Assembly (NCBI GenBank): GCA_003520425.1
Contig: DOUU01000116.1
Location: 3,397-13,122, forward strand
Reading direction: 5' to 3'
DNA length: 9,726 bases
DNA from: Deltaproteobacteria bacterium
Lineage (GTDB): Bacteria; Myxococcota_A; UBA9160
Every line of letters starts with the position of its first letter. Position 1 is the stretch's first letter. Positions 1 to 6,144 of the stretch are shown piece by piece. Position numbers and translations under genes: made by a program. The notes under the pieces are model-generated. The model was not told where the DNA came from, made no database searches, and saw only the letters and a program-made list of their open reading frames with translations.

Positions 1-330
1 GAGGCCGGCCTCCTCGCAGGCGTCGAGGGCGTTGTCGACCGCCTCCTTGACGGTGGTGAGCAGCGCCTTGGAGGGGTTGTCGAATCCCAGGAGGTGGCGG
101 TTCTTGGCGAAGAACTCCGAGACGGAGATCTCACGCTGCTGCTTCGCGAGGTCTTGGGCCGTGGCCCGAGCGGCCCCGCGGCGCGCGGCGCGGATGGAGG
201 GAGCCGGAGCTGCGGGACGGCGTCCGGAGGTCTTCGAAGCCCGCCTCTTGTTGGATTCGCCGCTGGCCACGGGTTCGGAACCGCCGCCCGCGGATCGCCC
301 GCGGAAGACGAAACTCTGCTGCTCGGACAC
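1..330 (-). CDS. top6B: DNA topoisomerase VI subunit B, N-terminal part (cut by left edge)
   Basis: This is the ATPase subunit of the type IIB topoisomerase; with subunit A it passes one DNA duplex through another using ATP. The window holds the first 110 codons. Residues about 65-110 match the family start: an [24 protein letters not shown] transducer entry, then the GHKL ATP-binding helix [10 protein letters not shown], with the presumed catalytic base Glu96 and magnesium-linked Asn100. Start: GTG at 330 with a G-rich Shine-Dalgarno tract (GGGGGG) about 9 bases upstream and an in-frame TGA at 337-339. Oddity: about 65 residues rich in Arg, Ala, Ser and Pro precede the core, whereas archaeal subunits begin almost directly with it. 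The subunit A gene, if adjacent, lies off the left edge. It is probably transcribed with the small gene at 408-602, 77 bases upstream. Family assignment is firm; function of the extension is unknown. Confidence 0.9.
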   Translation of the reverse strand, partial: MSEQQSFVFRGRSAGGGSEPVASGESNKRRASKTSGRRPAAPAPSIRAARRGAARATAQDLAKQQREISVSEFFAKNRHLLGFDNPSKALLTTVKEAVDNALDACEEAGL

Positions 331-407
331 TTGCGATCACCCCCCCGAACGCGAAAACGTCCGCGGGGAATGGTCCACACGGGGCCGAGGCTGGTCAAGG
401 ACGGGGG

Positions 408-602
408 TCAGGCATCTTCGAGGAGCGAACCCCGAAAGTTCCCGCACAGCCGCACCCGACCCGATCGGACGAGGTGGGTCACCGTGGCCACAACCTCGGC
501 TTCGCTGCTCGCGAACTCGTTCACGACGCACACGAGCTCAAGCAATGTCGACTCATAGGCCAGGGGCGTGCGCGCGATCCCCTCCCGGTGGATGCTGCTC
601 AT
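408..602 (-). CDS. Small unknown protein (64 aa) upstream of top6B
   Basis: I do not recognise a named family. The 64-residue product has no signal peptide or membrane segment. It reads as two or three helices (about residues 15-33 and 34-47, the latter EAEVVATVTHLVRSGRV) followed by a short basic strand-like tail, RVRLCGNFRG. That layout would suit a small helical or winged-helix-like adaptor, but this is inference. The start is well supported: ATG at 602 with a strong GGGGAGGG Shine-Dalgarno 9 bases upstream. A near-consensus sigma-54 promoter would start transcription near 621, leaving a 19-base leader. It ends 77 bases before the GTG of top6B on the same strand, so co-transcription is likely. 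The clean ribosome site, fitting promoter and protein-like composition argue against a chance frame. Confidence 0.7.
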   Translation of the reverse strand: MSSIHREGIARTPLAYESTLLELVCVVNEFASSEAEVVATVTHLVRSGRVRLCGNFRGSLLEDA

Positions 603-631
603 GTGGCTTTTCCCTCCCCGCGGATGCGTTC

Positions 632-647
632 AGCATGAACCGTGCCA
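632..647 (-). promoter_or_regulatory. Sigma-54 (-24/-12) promoter for the 64-aa gene and probably top6B
   Basis: The minus strand reads TGGCACGGTTCATGCT. Against the sigma-54 consensus TGGCAC-N5-TTGC[A/T] only one fixed base differs (A for the first T of TTGC), and the GG and GC dinucleotides have the required 10-base spacing. The predicted start near 621 lies 19 bases before the ATG at 602 and just upstream of its Shine-Dalgarno. Placement and match are seen directly; activity is inferred. Confidence 0.6.
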
Positions 648-747
648 GGGCCTCCCTCACGCTCCCCTCTGATAGAACCCTTGGCAGATCGGTATGTTGC
701 GCGCTCCCACGGGCTCTTCCCGGGCGCGGCCCCCCCTCGAAGTGACG

Positions 748-774
748 GAAATCAGGCGGAGGCTGTTCGATTTC
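748..774. promoter_or_regulatory. Inverted repeat, candidate upstream activator site
   Basis: GAAATC and GATTTC form a perfect 6-base inverted repeat with a 15-base spacer, just past the stop codon of the GGDEF gene. Relative to the predicted sigma-54 start at 621 it lies about 127-153 bases upstream, the usual zone for enhancer-binding-protein sites. It could instead be a weak hairpin after the GGDEF gene, but no T-tract follows on the minus strand. The rest of the 603-780 gap holds nothing else I can name. Confidence 0.3.
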
Positions 775-780
775 GGACGG

Positions 781-1845
781 CTAGACCCCCGGGGCACACA
801 CCCGGTTGCGGCCGATCCCCTTCGCCCGGTAGAGCTCGCCGTCCGCCCGCTTCACGAGGTCCGCGGCGCCGCGGGCATGGGCAGGAAGCACGGCCACGCC
901 GACGCTCACCGTGAGCTCTTCGCGCCCCGAGGGGCCAAAGCCGGTCGTCTGGACGGACTCCCGGATCTTTTCCCCGAAGGCGAAGGCACCCTCGATGCTC
1001 GCCTCGGGCAGGATCACCGCGAACTCCTCCCCGCCGTAGCGGGCAACCACATCGTGCGCCCGACAGCGGCTCGCAATGGCCCGTGCCACTGCGACCAGCG
1101 CCTCGTCACCGCGCGGGTGGCCGAATCGGTCGTTGAAGGCCTTGAAGTGGTCGACGTCGAGGAGCGCAAGGCCAAGGGAGCGGCCATAGCGGTTGGCGCG
1201 ATCGACCTCTCGCTCGAGGCTCGACCAGAAGTGCCCATGGTTGGCAAGACCGGTGAGCGCGTCGTGCTCGGCCCGCCGCAGCGTCTCTTCGTAGCGGTGC
1301 GCGTTGCCGAGAGCCACCGCGGCATGGCCGGCGATCGCCTCGAGAAGCCGCAGATCCTCCGCGCGGAAGGGTTCTCGGCTGCGTTTGTTGTTCACGTTGA
1401 TCACCCCGCGCACGCGCTCTTGCAGCAAGAGCGGGGCGCTGATCAGGGTGTGCGTGTAGTAGCGCTCGTGGTTTCGGCGGCGGAAGCGGGGGTCGAGCTC
1501 CACGTCCCGGACCAAGAGTGAAAGGCCGCTCTGTGCGACATGGCCTGTCACACCGGTACCAATGGGCACCGTCGCATCTCTCACCACGTCGGCGGGAAGA
1601 CCCTGGGACACCGTCATCCGAAGCAGTCCGTTGCTCTCGAGCAAGAAGATCGAGCCGATCTCGGAATGCAAGTGCTCGAGCGTGCGGTCGAGCAGGCGCT
1701 GCAGCACCTCGTGCACGGAAAGGGTCGAGGTGAGGTCGCGGATCGTTCCGTAGAGCACCTCGAGCTCCGCGTTGCGGCGGCGCAGGTGTGTGAGCTCGAC
1801 TGCGTGCAGGGGCTCGAGGACAAGCTCGGCCCGCTTCGGATCCAT
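781..1845 (-). CDS. GAF-domain diguanylate cyclase (GGDEF)
   Basis: This cytoplasmic enzyme makes cyclic di-GMP from two GTP. The 354-residue protein has a short N-terminal helix (about 15-40), a GAF sensor domain (about 40-185), and a GGDEF domain (about 190-350). Visible key residues are the domain entry HDALTGLANH (194-203), metal-binding Asp230 in LLDVDHFK, and the active-site GGEEF at 271-275. The RxxD inhibitory site (RAHD, 262-265) lies five residues before it, so product feedback inhibition should work. There is no membrane segment and no EAL or HD-GYP domain. The GAF ligand cannot be told from sequence. Start: ATG at 1845 with GGGAGGG 10 bases upstream. It is divergent from the ABC transporter genes across a short gap, and is followed 178 bases downstream by the small gene and top6B. 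Confidence 0.93.
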   Translation of the reverse strand: MDPKRAELVLEPLHAVELTHLRRRNAELEVLYGTIRDLTSTLSVHEVLQRLLDRTLEHLHSEIGSIFLLESNGLLRMTVSQGLPADVVRDATVPIGTGVTGHVAQSGLSLLVRDVELDPRFRRRNHERYYTHTLISAPLLLQERVRGVINVNNKRSREPFRAEDLRLLEAIAGHAAVALGNAHRYEETLRRAEHDALTGLANHGHFWSSLEREVDRANRYGRSLGLALLDVDHFKAFNDRFGHPRGDEALVAVARAIASRCRAHDVVARYGGEEFAVILPEASIEGAFAFGEKIRESVQTTGFGPSGREELTVSVGVAVLPAHARGAADLVKRADGELYRAKGIGRNRVCAPGV

Positions 1846-1907
1846 CGCAGGAAAACCCTCCCGGCCTCGTATCGATCCGCCGCCCCGAAGGCTTGAACCC
1901 GATTTCC

Positions 1908-2945
1908 ATGCCTGCTTTGCCGGAACGAGGCGCGGCGCATCCGCATGCTAGGCTTGCCTCTCAAGTGGCCTCCCCGCAGACTCGTTTCGACCCTCCGGCC
2001 TTCCCTGTCGCTGAGCTGCGTTCCGTGACCAAGCGCTTTGGCGACCGCCTCGCCGTCGACGGCCTGAACCTCGAGGTCGCTCGGGGTCTTTGCTTCGGGC
2101 TCCTGGGCCCGAACGGCGCGGGCAAGACGACCGCGCTGCGCATGCTGTACGGCGTGACCACGCCAAGCGCGGGCACGGCGCGCGTGTTGGGCCTGGATGT
2201 GTCCCTGCATCCGCGCCGCGTGCGCGCACGGATCGGTGTCACGCTCCAAGAGAACGTGCTCCTCGAGGCGCTCTCGCCGCTTGAGAATCTGCGCATCTTC
2301 GGCCGTTACCACCTGCTCCGGGAGCCGGTCCTCGGGCGCCGCGCGGCGGAGCTGATCGAGCTCTTCGAGCTCGGCTCTCACGCGCGGATGCCCGTGCGTA
2401 CGCTTTCCGGGGGGATGCAGCGACGGCTCGCCATCGCGCTCTCGCTGATGAACCAGCCCGAGCTGCTGATCCTCGACGAGCCGACGACGGGCCTCGATCC
2501 GCAGGTCCGACTGGCGCTCTGGGGACGGATCCGCGACTTGCGGGAGCAGGGCACGACCGTGCTCCTCACGACCCACTACATGGACGAGGCCGAGCGCCTC
2601 TGCGATCAGATCGCGATCCTGGCCCACGGCCGTCTGCGCGCGGAGGGAGCGCCTTCCGCCCTCGTGCGTGCCCACCTCGCCGCCGAAGCGTTGGAGGTCG
2701 AGCTGGATGCGGCGGCCGAAGCCACGCTGTTCTCAGGATTGGAAGCCAGCCCCCGCCACCAGCGGGTAGGGCGACGGCTGTTTGTGTATGATGAGGACGT
2801 ACGTCCCTATGTCGAGCGCATCCGGCGGCGAGACGGCGGCGAGCGCCGTCCCCTCGTGGTGCGCCCCACGAACCTCGAAGACGTCTTTCTCGCGATCACG
2901 GGAACGAGCCTCTGGGCCGAGCCCTCGGAGCAGGTTCAGCCATGA
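1908..2945 (+). CDS. ABC-2 type transporter ATPase (NodI/DrrA-like)
   Basis: This is the cytoplasmic ATPase of a two-gene exporter, working with the permease that overlaps its stop codon (ATGA). With ATG at 1908 the product is 345 residues: Walker A GPNGAGKT (67-74), Q-loop Gln114, signature LSGGM (166-170), Walker B LLILDE ending at Glu191, D-loop GLDP (195-198) and H-loop His223. The C-terminal region ends in the NLEDVFL motif typical of the drug, polysaccharide and NodI exporter group. The start is uncertain: TTG 1893, ATG 1908 and GTG 1965 are in frame and none has a well-spaced Shine-Dalgarno; the conserved domain begins near residue 35, so GTG 1965 is also reasonable. Substrate cannot be read from sequence. 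NodIJ relatives export modified oligosaccharides in rhizobia, but most homologues elsewhere are uncharacterised. Confidence 0.92.
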   Translation: MPALPERGAAHPHARLASQVASPQTRFDPPAFPVAELRSVTKRFGDRLAVDGLNLEVARGLCFGLLGPNGAGKTTALRMLYGVTTPSAGTARVLGLDVSLHPRRVRARIGVTLQENVLLEALSPLENLRIFGRYHLLREPVLGRRAAELIELFELGSHARMPVRTLSGGMQRRLAIALSLMNQPELLILDEPTTGLDPQVRLALWGRIRDLREQGTTVLLTTHYMDEAERLCDQIAILAHGRLRAEGAPSALVRAHLAAEALEVELDAAAEATLFSGLEASPRHQRVGRRLFVYDEDVRPYVERIRRRDGGERRPLVVRPTNLEDVFLAITGTSLWAEPSEQVQP

Positions 2946-3721
2946 TCCTGTTCGGCACGGTCTCCTTGCCCCACGTGCTCGCAGTCTGGGAGCGCAACGC
3001 GGCCATGTACCGCCGCACCTGGAAGCTCAATCTGCTGCCGAACTTCTTTGAGCCGCTGCTCTACCTGCTCTCGATCGGCGTGGGAGTCGGGTCGTATGTG
3101 ACCCAGATGGCGGGCGTGTCGTACGTGCAGTTCCTGGCGCCGGGCTTGGTCGCGGTGGCAGCGATGAATGGCGCGAGCTTCGAAGTCACTTACAACACGT
3201 TTGTGCGTCTCAACTATGAGAAGACCTATGACTCCATGCTGACGACGCCGATCCAACCCGAGGATCTTCTCTTCGGGGAGGTGCTGTGGGCGGTGACACG
3301 GGGGTGCGTCTATGGGGGGTGCTTTTTCGTGGTGATCGCCGCCTTGGGGCTGGCGCCGTTTCCCTGCTCGGTGGCCGCTTTGCTGCTGCTGCCTCTTTCG
3401 GCGCTGCTGTTCGCCGCCATCGGCATCGCCTTCTCGCTGCGGGTCGTGACGATCGACCTTTTCAACTTCTACTTCACCCTCTTCTTGACGCCGCTGTTCC
3501 TGTTCAGCGATGTCTTCTTTCCCCTCAAGGAGCGCTTGCCGGGCGGGTGGCTCTGGCTCGCAGAGGCGCTTCCCCTTTTGCACCCCGTTCGCCTCGCCCG
3601 CGCCGCCTTCCGCGGAGAGCTGTCCCCGATCCTCGCGTGGGACGTGCTCTACATCGTGGCTCTCTCCGCGTTGTTGCTCGCGCTCGCCGCGCGCACGGCT
3701 CGCAGGCGGCTCACCTCGTAG
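2942..3721 (+). CDS. ABC-2 type transporter permease (NodJ-like)
   Basis: This is the inner-membrane partner of the ATPase before it; the start ATG overlaps the ATPase stop by four bases, which implies coupled translation. The 259-residue protein shows six hydrophobic segments at about 31-52, 62-82, 113-136, 142-166, 172-194 and 230-251. The segment FLAPGLVAVAAMNGASFE (64-81), the following YEKTYDSMLTTP, the charged GEVLWAVTRG (112-121) and the LPLLHP motif (210-214) are characteristic of the NodJ-type ABC-2 family. Length is normal for the family. The basic tail RTARRRL is expected to be cytoplasmic. No third component such as a periplasmic adaptor is next to it. Family is clear; the exported substrate is unknown. 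Confidence 0.92.
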   Translation: MILFGTVSLPHVLAVWERNAAMYRRTWKLNLLPNFFEPLLYLLSIGVGVGSYVTQMAGVSYVQFLAPGLVAVAAMNGASFEVTYNTFVRLNYEKTYDSMLTTPIQPEDLLFGEVLWAVTRGCVYGGCFFVVIAALGLAPFPCSVAALLLLPLSALLFAAIGIAFSLRVVTIDLFNFYFTLFLTPLFLFSDVFFPLKERLPGGWLWLAEALPLLHPVRLARAAFRGELSPILAWDVLYIVALSALLLALAARTARRRLTS

Positions 3722-3738
3722 CGCGCCTCGCCTCAGCC

Positions 3739-3780
3739 CGAAGGATCCCGCATCGCTCCTGCGAGGCCTGGGATCTTTCG
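3739..3780 (+). terminator. Hairpin after the ABC transporter operon, likely terminator
   Basis: CGAAGGATCCC (3739-3749) pairs with GGGATCTTTCG (3770-3780) over 11 positions with one G-U pair. Inside it TCGC (3753-3756) can pair with GCGA (3761-3764). It begins 18 bases after the permease stop. The T-tract is short and lies within the stem, so termination strength is uncertain. Confidence 0.45.
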
Positions 3781-3870
3781 CCCCAGCGTGTGCGGCGTCT
3801 TTGCTCGCCTGGGCAATGGCAAGAGAGGCCCAGGGCTCGGCAGGTGGCCGGCAGGGCGACTGCCAGGGCC

Positions 3871-3959
3871 GTGGAAGGCATGTCTTTTCAGGCGGAGCGC
3901 GCGGGGTGCGCAAAGCGGGTTGAAGGCAGGGCCCGGCATGCCGGAACCCTGCCTTCCAC
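3871..3959. repeat. Competing inverted repeats (alternative hairpins)
   Basis: GAAGGCAGGG (3922-3931) pairs perfectly with CCCTGCCTTC (3947-3956), closing around the 12-base palindrome CCGGCATGCCGG (3933-3944). A second arm, GTGGAAGGCA (3871-3880), pairs perfectly with TGCCTTCCAC (3950-3959). The two 10-base stems share 3950-3956, so only one can form at a time. On DNA the inner hairpin could extrude as a cruciform; on RNA this is switch-like. Function is unknown. Confidence 0.5.
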
Positions 3960-4074
3960 CTTTGAAAAGCCCCGCCAGGGAGGGGCCTCACCCTTGGGAG
4001 TGGCTCCGGGCAGGCAAAAGTGTCAGCCCACGAGGAGCCTGGGCGAAGATCGCCTCGTGAGCTGCATCACCAAG

Positions 4075-4157
4075 GAGCCCGGAAATTGCGACGAGGATCC
4101 CGGCAGGCCTGACCGTCGAACGGGCTCAATTGGGGTCTGCTACAAGAGTCGTCGCAA
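4075..4157. repeat. Interleaved inverted repeats, pseudoknot-capable
   Basis: GAGCCCG (4075-4081) pairs with CGGGCTC (4121-4127). TTGCGACGA (4086-4094), inside that loop, pairs perfectly with TCGTCGCAA (4149-4157) outside it. The interleaved order is that of an H-type pseudoknot or of two alternative folds. CCGT-CGA-ACGG (4113-4123) is a further small hairpin. The last arm ends 36 bases before the ATG at 4194, so the structure may sit in that gene's leader. Confidence 0.4.
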
Positions 4158-4193
4158 GCCAGAGGCAAGGAGAGGAGGCGGAGGCTCGGCTTC

Positions 4194-6128
4194 ATGAAAG
4201 CTCGCCGCTCGCAACGCAGGGCGCCGGAGATCGGGTGCCACCGGGCCTTCGTGGTCGCGCTCGCGCTCGCCATTGCGCTGGCGTGCCAGACTCAAACCTC
4301 CGCCCCGGTTGCCCCCACAGCTCCCGCAGCGGCCGCGGAGAGTGAGCCTTCGGTCCTCGAGCCGCAGGCCACGCAGATCGCGGCGATTCCCGGCGCGCAG
4401 GTGCAACGCGAAAGTGACCGTCTTGTCGTCTTCTTTTCCGGGGACGAGCTGTTCGAGTCGGGCACGGCGACGCTCGCACCCTCGGGTGCCCTGCGCCTTC
4501 GCGACTTCGCGCAAGCCGCCCGTTCCGCTCCCGACATTCGACTCGCGGTCCGCGGCTACACCGACGCCCAGGGCTCGGAGTCGTTCAACCTGACACTCTC
4601 CGAGGACCGTGCCGACGCTGTTCGCAAGTACCTGGTGGGCGAAGGCATCGAACCCGGTCACATCAGCGCAGCGGGCTTCGGTCCCCAGTTCCCCGTTGCT
4701 TCCAATGACACGCCGGAAGGGCGTCGCATGAATCGCCGCATCGAGATCGAGCTGCGGCCCGGTCCCGCCGCAAGCGCGGGGCTGCAGGGCAGCGCTCCCG
4801 AACCGCGACTAGAACGGCGTAGCATGAGGCCGATGCCCCGCCCCTCCCACCTCGCGCTCCTGCTGGCGGCCACTTCCGCTGCATGGCTTGCGCTGACTGC
4901 CGCTCCGGTGGTCGCCGCCGGCACAAGTCCGGTCCACATCCGGATCGACTCGCCCCGTCCCGGGGAGCCCGTGCAGAACAAGGTGCATCTCGCGCCGATT
5001 CGTGGGAGTGCGGAGGCCGAGGGCCAAGGCTCGGCCGATTTCGACGTGATGGTCGTGATCGACGTCTCCGAATCCACCGAATGCGCGAGCGGCGTGGACG
5101 TCAACGGCAACGGAGTCGTCGGCTTCAACCCCCACACCGAGCTCGTGCCGCCCGGCACATTTCCCGAAGACGTCTGTTCGACGGACCCGGGGGACTCGAT
5201 CTTCGCCGCAGAAGTCACCGCGGCCCGCTCGCTGATCCAGAGTCTCGATCCAAAACGCGTGCGCGTGGGCATCATCACCTTCTCCGGCGATGTGGACCCG
5301 GTGACGGGTGAGCAGGCGCGGCCCGGCCAGAAGGACGCTTGGCTCGAGCTGCCGCTCACGAACGACTTCGGCCGCGCCTACAACGTCTTGGCGGGCGTCT
5401 ACGCCCGAGGGCCGCACGGCGCAACAGATTTCGCGGCGGGCATCCGGCTTGCGATCACCGAGCTCTCCGCGCTCACAGGCTCCCAGAGCCCACCCCGCCC
5501 GAACGCCAAGAAGATCATGCTGTTCCTGACCGACGGCATCCCCACCTTTCCGATCGGCAAGGGCATCGTGATGGATCCCGGCGACATCGACGCCGCGCTG
5601 AACGCAACGCGGCTCGCCCATACGGCAGGCATCACCATCAATACCTACGGCCTCGGCCCGGAGGCCCTGAGTGACCAGCGAACCGTGACCGAGATGGCGC
5701 GCATCACGCTCGGGACCTACACGCCGGTCAAGAACCCGGGCGACATCGTCGCGATTTTGCAAGGCGTGTCGTTCGCGAACATCGAAGACGTGGTCGTAAC
5801 GAATCTCACGACCGGGGATTTCTCCACGGACGTGCGGCTCTTGCCCGACGGAAGCTTTGCCGGATTCGTGCCGGTGAAGGAGGGCAAGAATCGGGTGCGC
5901 GTCACTGCCCTGGCCACCGATGGCACGCGGGGCAGCGTCGAGCTCGACCTCACGTTCAAGGTCGCCGAGCTCTCCGACAAGGAACTCGCCCTCGAGCTCG
6001 AGCGGATCCGCGACCGCAACAAGGAGCTTCAGCTGCTGCTGGAGCGCAAGCGGATCGAGGAGTTCCGAGAGAGCGAGAAGCAGCGCAAGGAACTCGAGGT
6101 CCGCCCCGAAGGCTCATCGGCGCAGTAG
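4194..6128 (+). CDS. OmpA-family lipoprotein joined in frame to an exported VWA protein
   Basis: This is one open frame of 644 codons. Residues 1-31 form a lipoprotein signal (basic start, hydrophobic core, lipobox ALAC with Cys31). A Pro/Ala linker follows, then an OmpA C-terminal domain (about 76-188) with peptidoglycan-binding Asp124 in GYTDAQG and Arg139 in LSEDRAD. Residues 211-242 look like a second signal peptide, followed by a VWA domain (about 283-530) with MIDAS residues DVSES (290-294), Thr411 and Asp447. A charged coiled coil ends the protein (about 593-637). Start: ATG 4194 with GGAGG 9 bases upstream. The joint is odd: two exported proteins, each with its own signal, share a frame with no stop. 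Either it is a true fusion, a stop was lost by mutation or sequencing error, or the second half starts independently at ATG 4824. The next gene converges on it, 16 bases away. Confidence 0.85.
   Translation: MKARRSQRRAPEIGCHRAFVVALALAIALACQTQTSAPVAPTAPAAAAESEPSVLEPQATQIAAIPGAQVQRESDRLVVFFSGDELFESGTATLAPSGALRLRDFAQAARSAPDIRLAVRGYTDAQGSESFNLTLSEDRADAVRKYLVGEGIEPGHISAAGFGPQFPVASNDTPEGRRMNRRIEIELRPGPAASAGLQGSAPEPRLERRSMRPMPRPSHLALLLAATSAAWLALTAAPVVAAGTSPVHIRIDSPRPGEPVQNKVHLAPIRGSAEAEGQGSADFDVMVVIDVSESTECASGVDVNGNGVVGFNPHTELVPPGTFPEDVCSTDPGDSIFAAEVTAARSLIQSLDPKRVRVGIITFSGDVDPVTGEQARPGQKDAWLELPLTNDFGRAYNVLAGVYARGPHGATDFAAGIRLAITELSALTGSQSPPRPNAKKIMLFLTDGIPTFPIGKGIVMDPGDIDAALNATRLAHTAGITINTYGLGPEALSDQRTVTEMARITLGTYTPVKNPGDIVAILQGVSFANIEDVVVTNLTTGDFSTDVRLLPDGSFAGFVPVKEGKNRVRVTALATDGTRGSVELDLTFKVAELSDKELALELERIRDRNKELQLLLERKRIEEFRESEKQRKELEVRPEGSSAQ
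4824..6128 (+). other. Alternative separate VWA-domain protein from an internal ATG
   Basis: From ATG 4824 the same frame gives a 434-residue protein with a standard Sec signal peptide: basic start, hydrophobic LALLLAATSAAWLALTA, and an Ala-rich cleavage region ending near VVAAG. The mature VWA domain and C-terminal coiled coil follow. No good Shine-Dalgarno precedes this ATG (GAACGGCGTAGC), which argues against strong independent initiation. Stop codons in the other two forward frames at 4810-4812 and 4820-4822 are where an upstream gene shifted by one base would end, which fits a lost or masked gene boundary. Confidence 0.45.
5064..5201 (+). other. Calcium-loop-like insert inside the VWA domain
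   Basis: Directly after the MIDAS motif DVSES, about 40 residues (297-336 of the long frame) interrupt the usual VWA fold before helix 1. They contain DVNGNGVVGFN (302-312), a DxNxNGxxG loop resembling EF-hand or dockerin calcium loops, between Cys297 and Cys328, which could form a disulfide in the periplasm. Metal binding is inferred from spacing only. Confidence 0.4.
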
Positions 6129-6144
6129 GGCGTAGGAACGTGGC

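Larger units (their letters stand above)
3722..4193. other. Noncoding stretch of 472 bases, rich in inverted repeats
   Basis: No frame here has a ribosome site plus protein-like composition, so I call no gene. Besides the 3739-3780 hairpin I see these pairings: 3808-3814 with 3828-3834 (CCTGGGC), 3850-3854 with 3860-3864 (GGCAG), 3922-3931 with 3947-3956, 3871-3880 with 3950-3959, 3969-3973 with 3982-3986 (GCCCC), 4029-4035 with 4053-4059 (CACGAGG), 4075-4081 with 4121-4127 (GAGCCCG), and 4086-4094 with 4149-4157 (TTGCGACGA). GGCAGG occurs five times (3839, 3850, 3925, 4009, 4102). The stretch probably contains the promoter and leader of the gene at 4194, and could hold an unannotated structured RNA. 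No known RNA family was recognised on either strand, and no clear sigma-70 promoter was seen. Confidence 0.5.

Noticed and set aside
694..1521. Long plus-strand open frame antisense to the GGDEF gene
   Set aside because: It mirrors the minus-strand gene in GC-rich DNA, has no ribosome site, and its product lacks family features, whereas the minus strand has clear GAF and GGDEF motifs.
1614..2675. 353-codon minus-strand frame across the ABC ATPase
   Set aside because: Shadow of the ATPase on the opposite strand; Arg/Glu/His-rich with no motif.
3850..3865. Minus-strand TGGCAG-N5-CTGC, a possible sigma-54 site
   Set aside because: Two consensus bases are wrong and no minus-strand gene lies downstream; it is better explained as the GGCAG/CTGCC hairpin.
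3960..3986. Minus-strand GCCCC-N8-GGGGC-TTTT as a terminator
   Set aside because: Terminator-like, but no minus-strand gene feeds it; kept only as support for a possible antisense RNA, not called as a feature.
3901..4035. Riboswitch resemblances (cyclic di-GMP-like GCGCAAAGC, glycine-like CAGGCAAAAG)
   Set aside because: Only short matches; the rest of each aptamer consensus, including paired regions, is absent.
3286..4197. Plus-strand frame covering the permease end and the noncoding stretch
   Set aside because: Out of frame with the permease, Arg/Ala-rich, and open only because stop codons are rare in GC-rich DNA.
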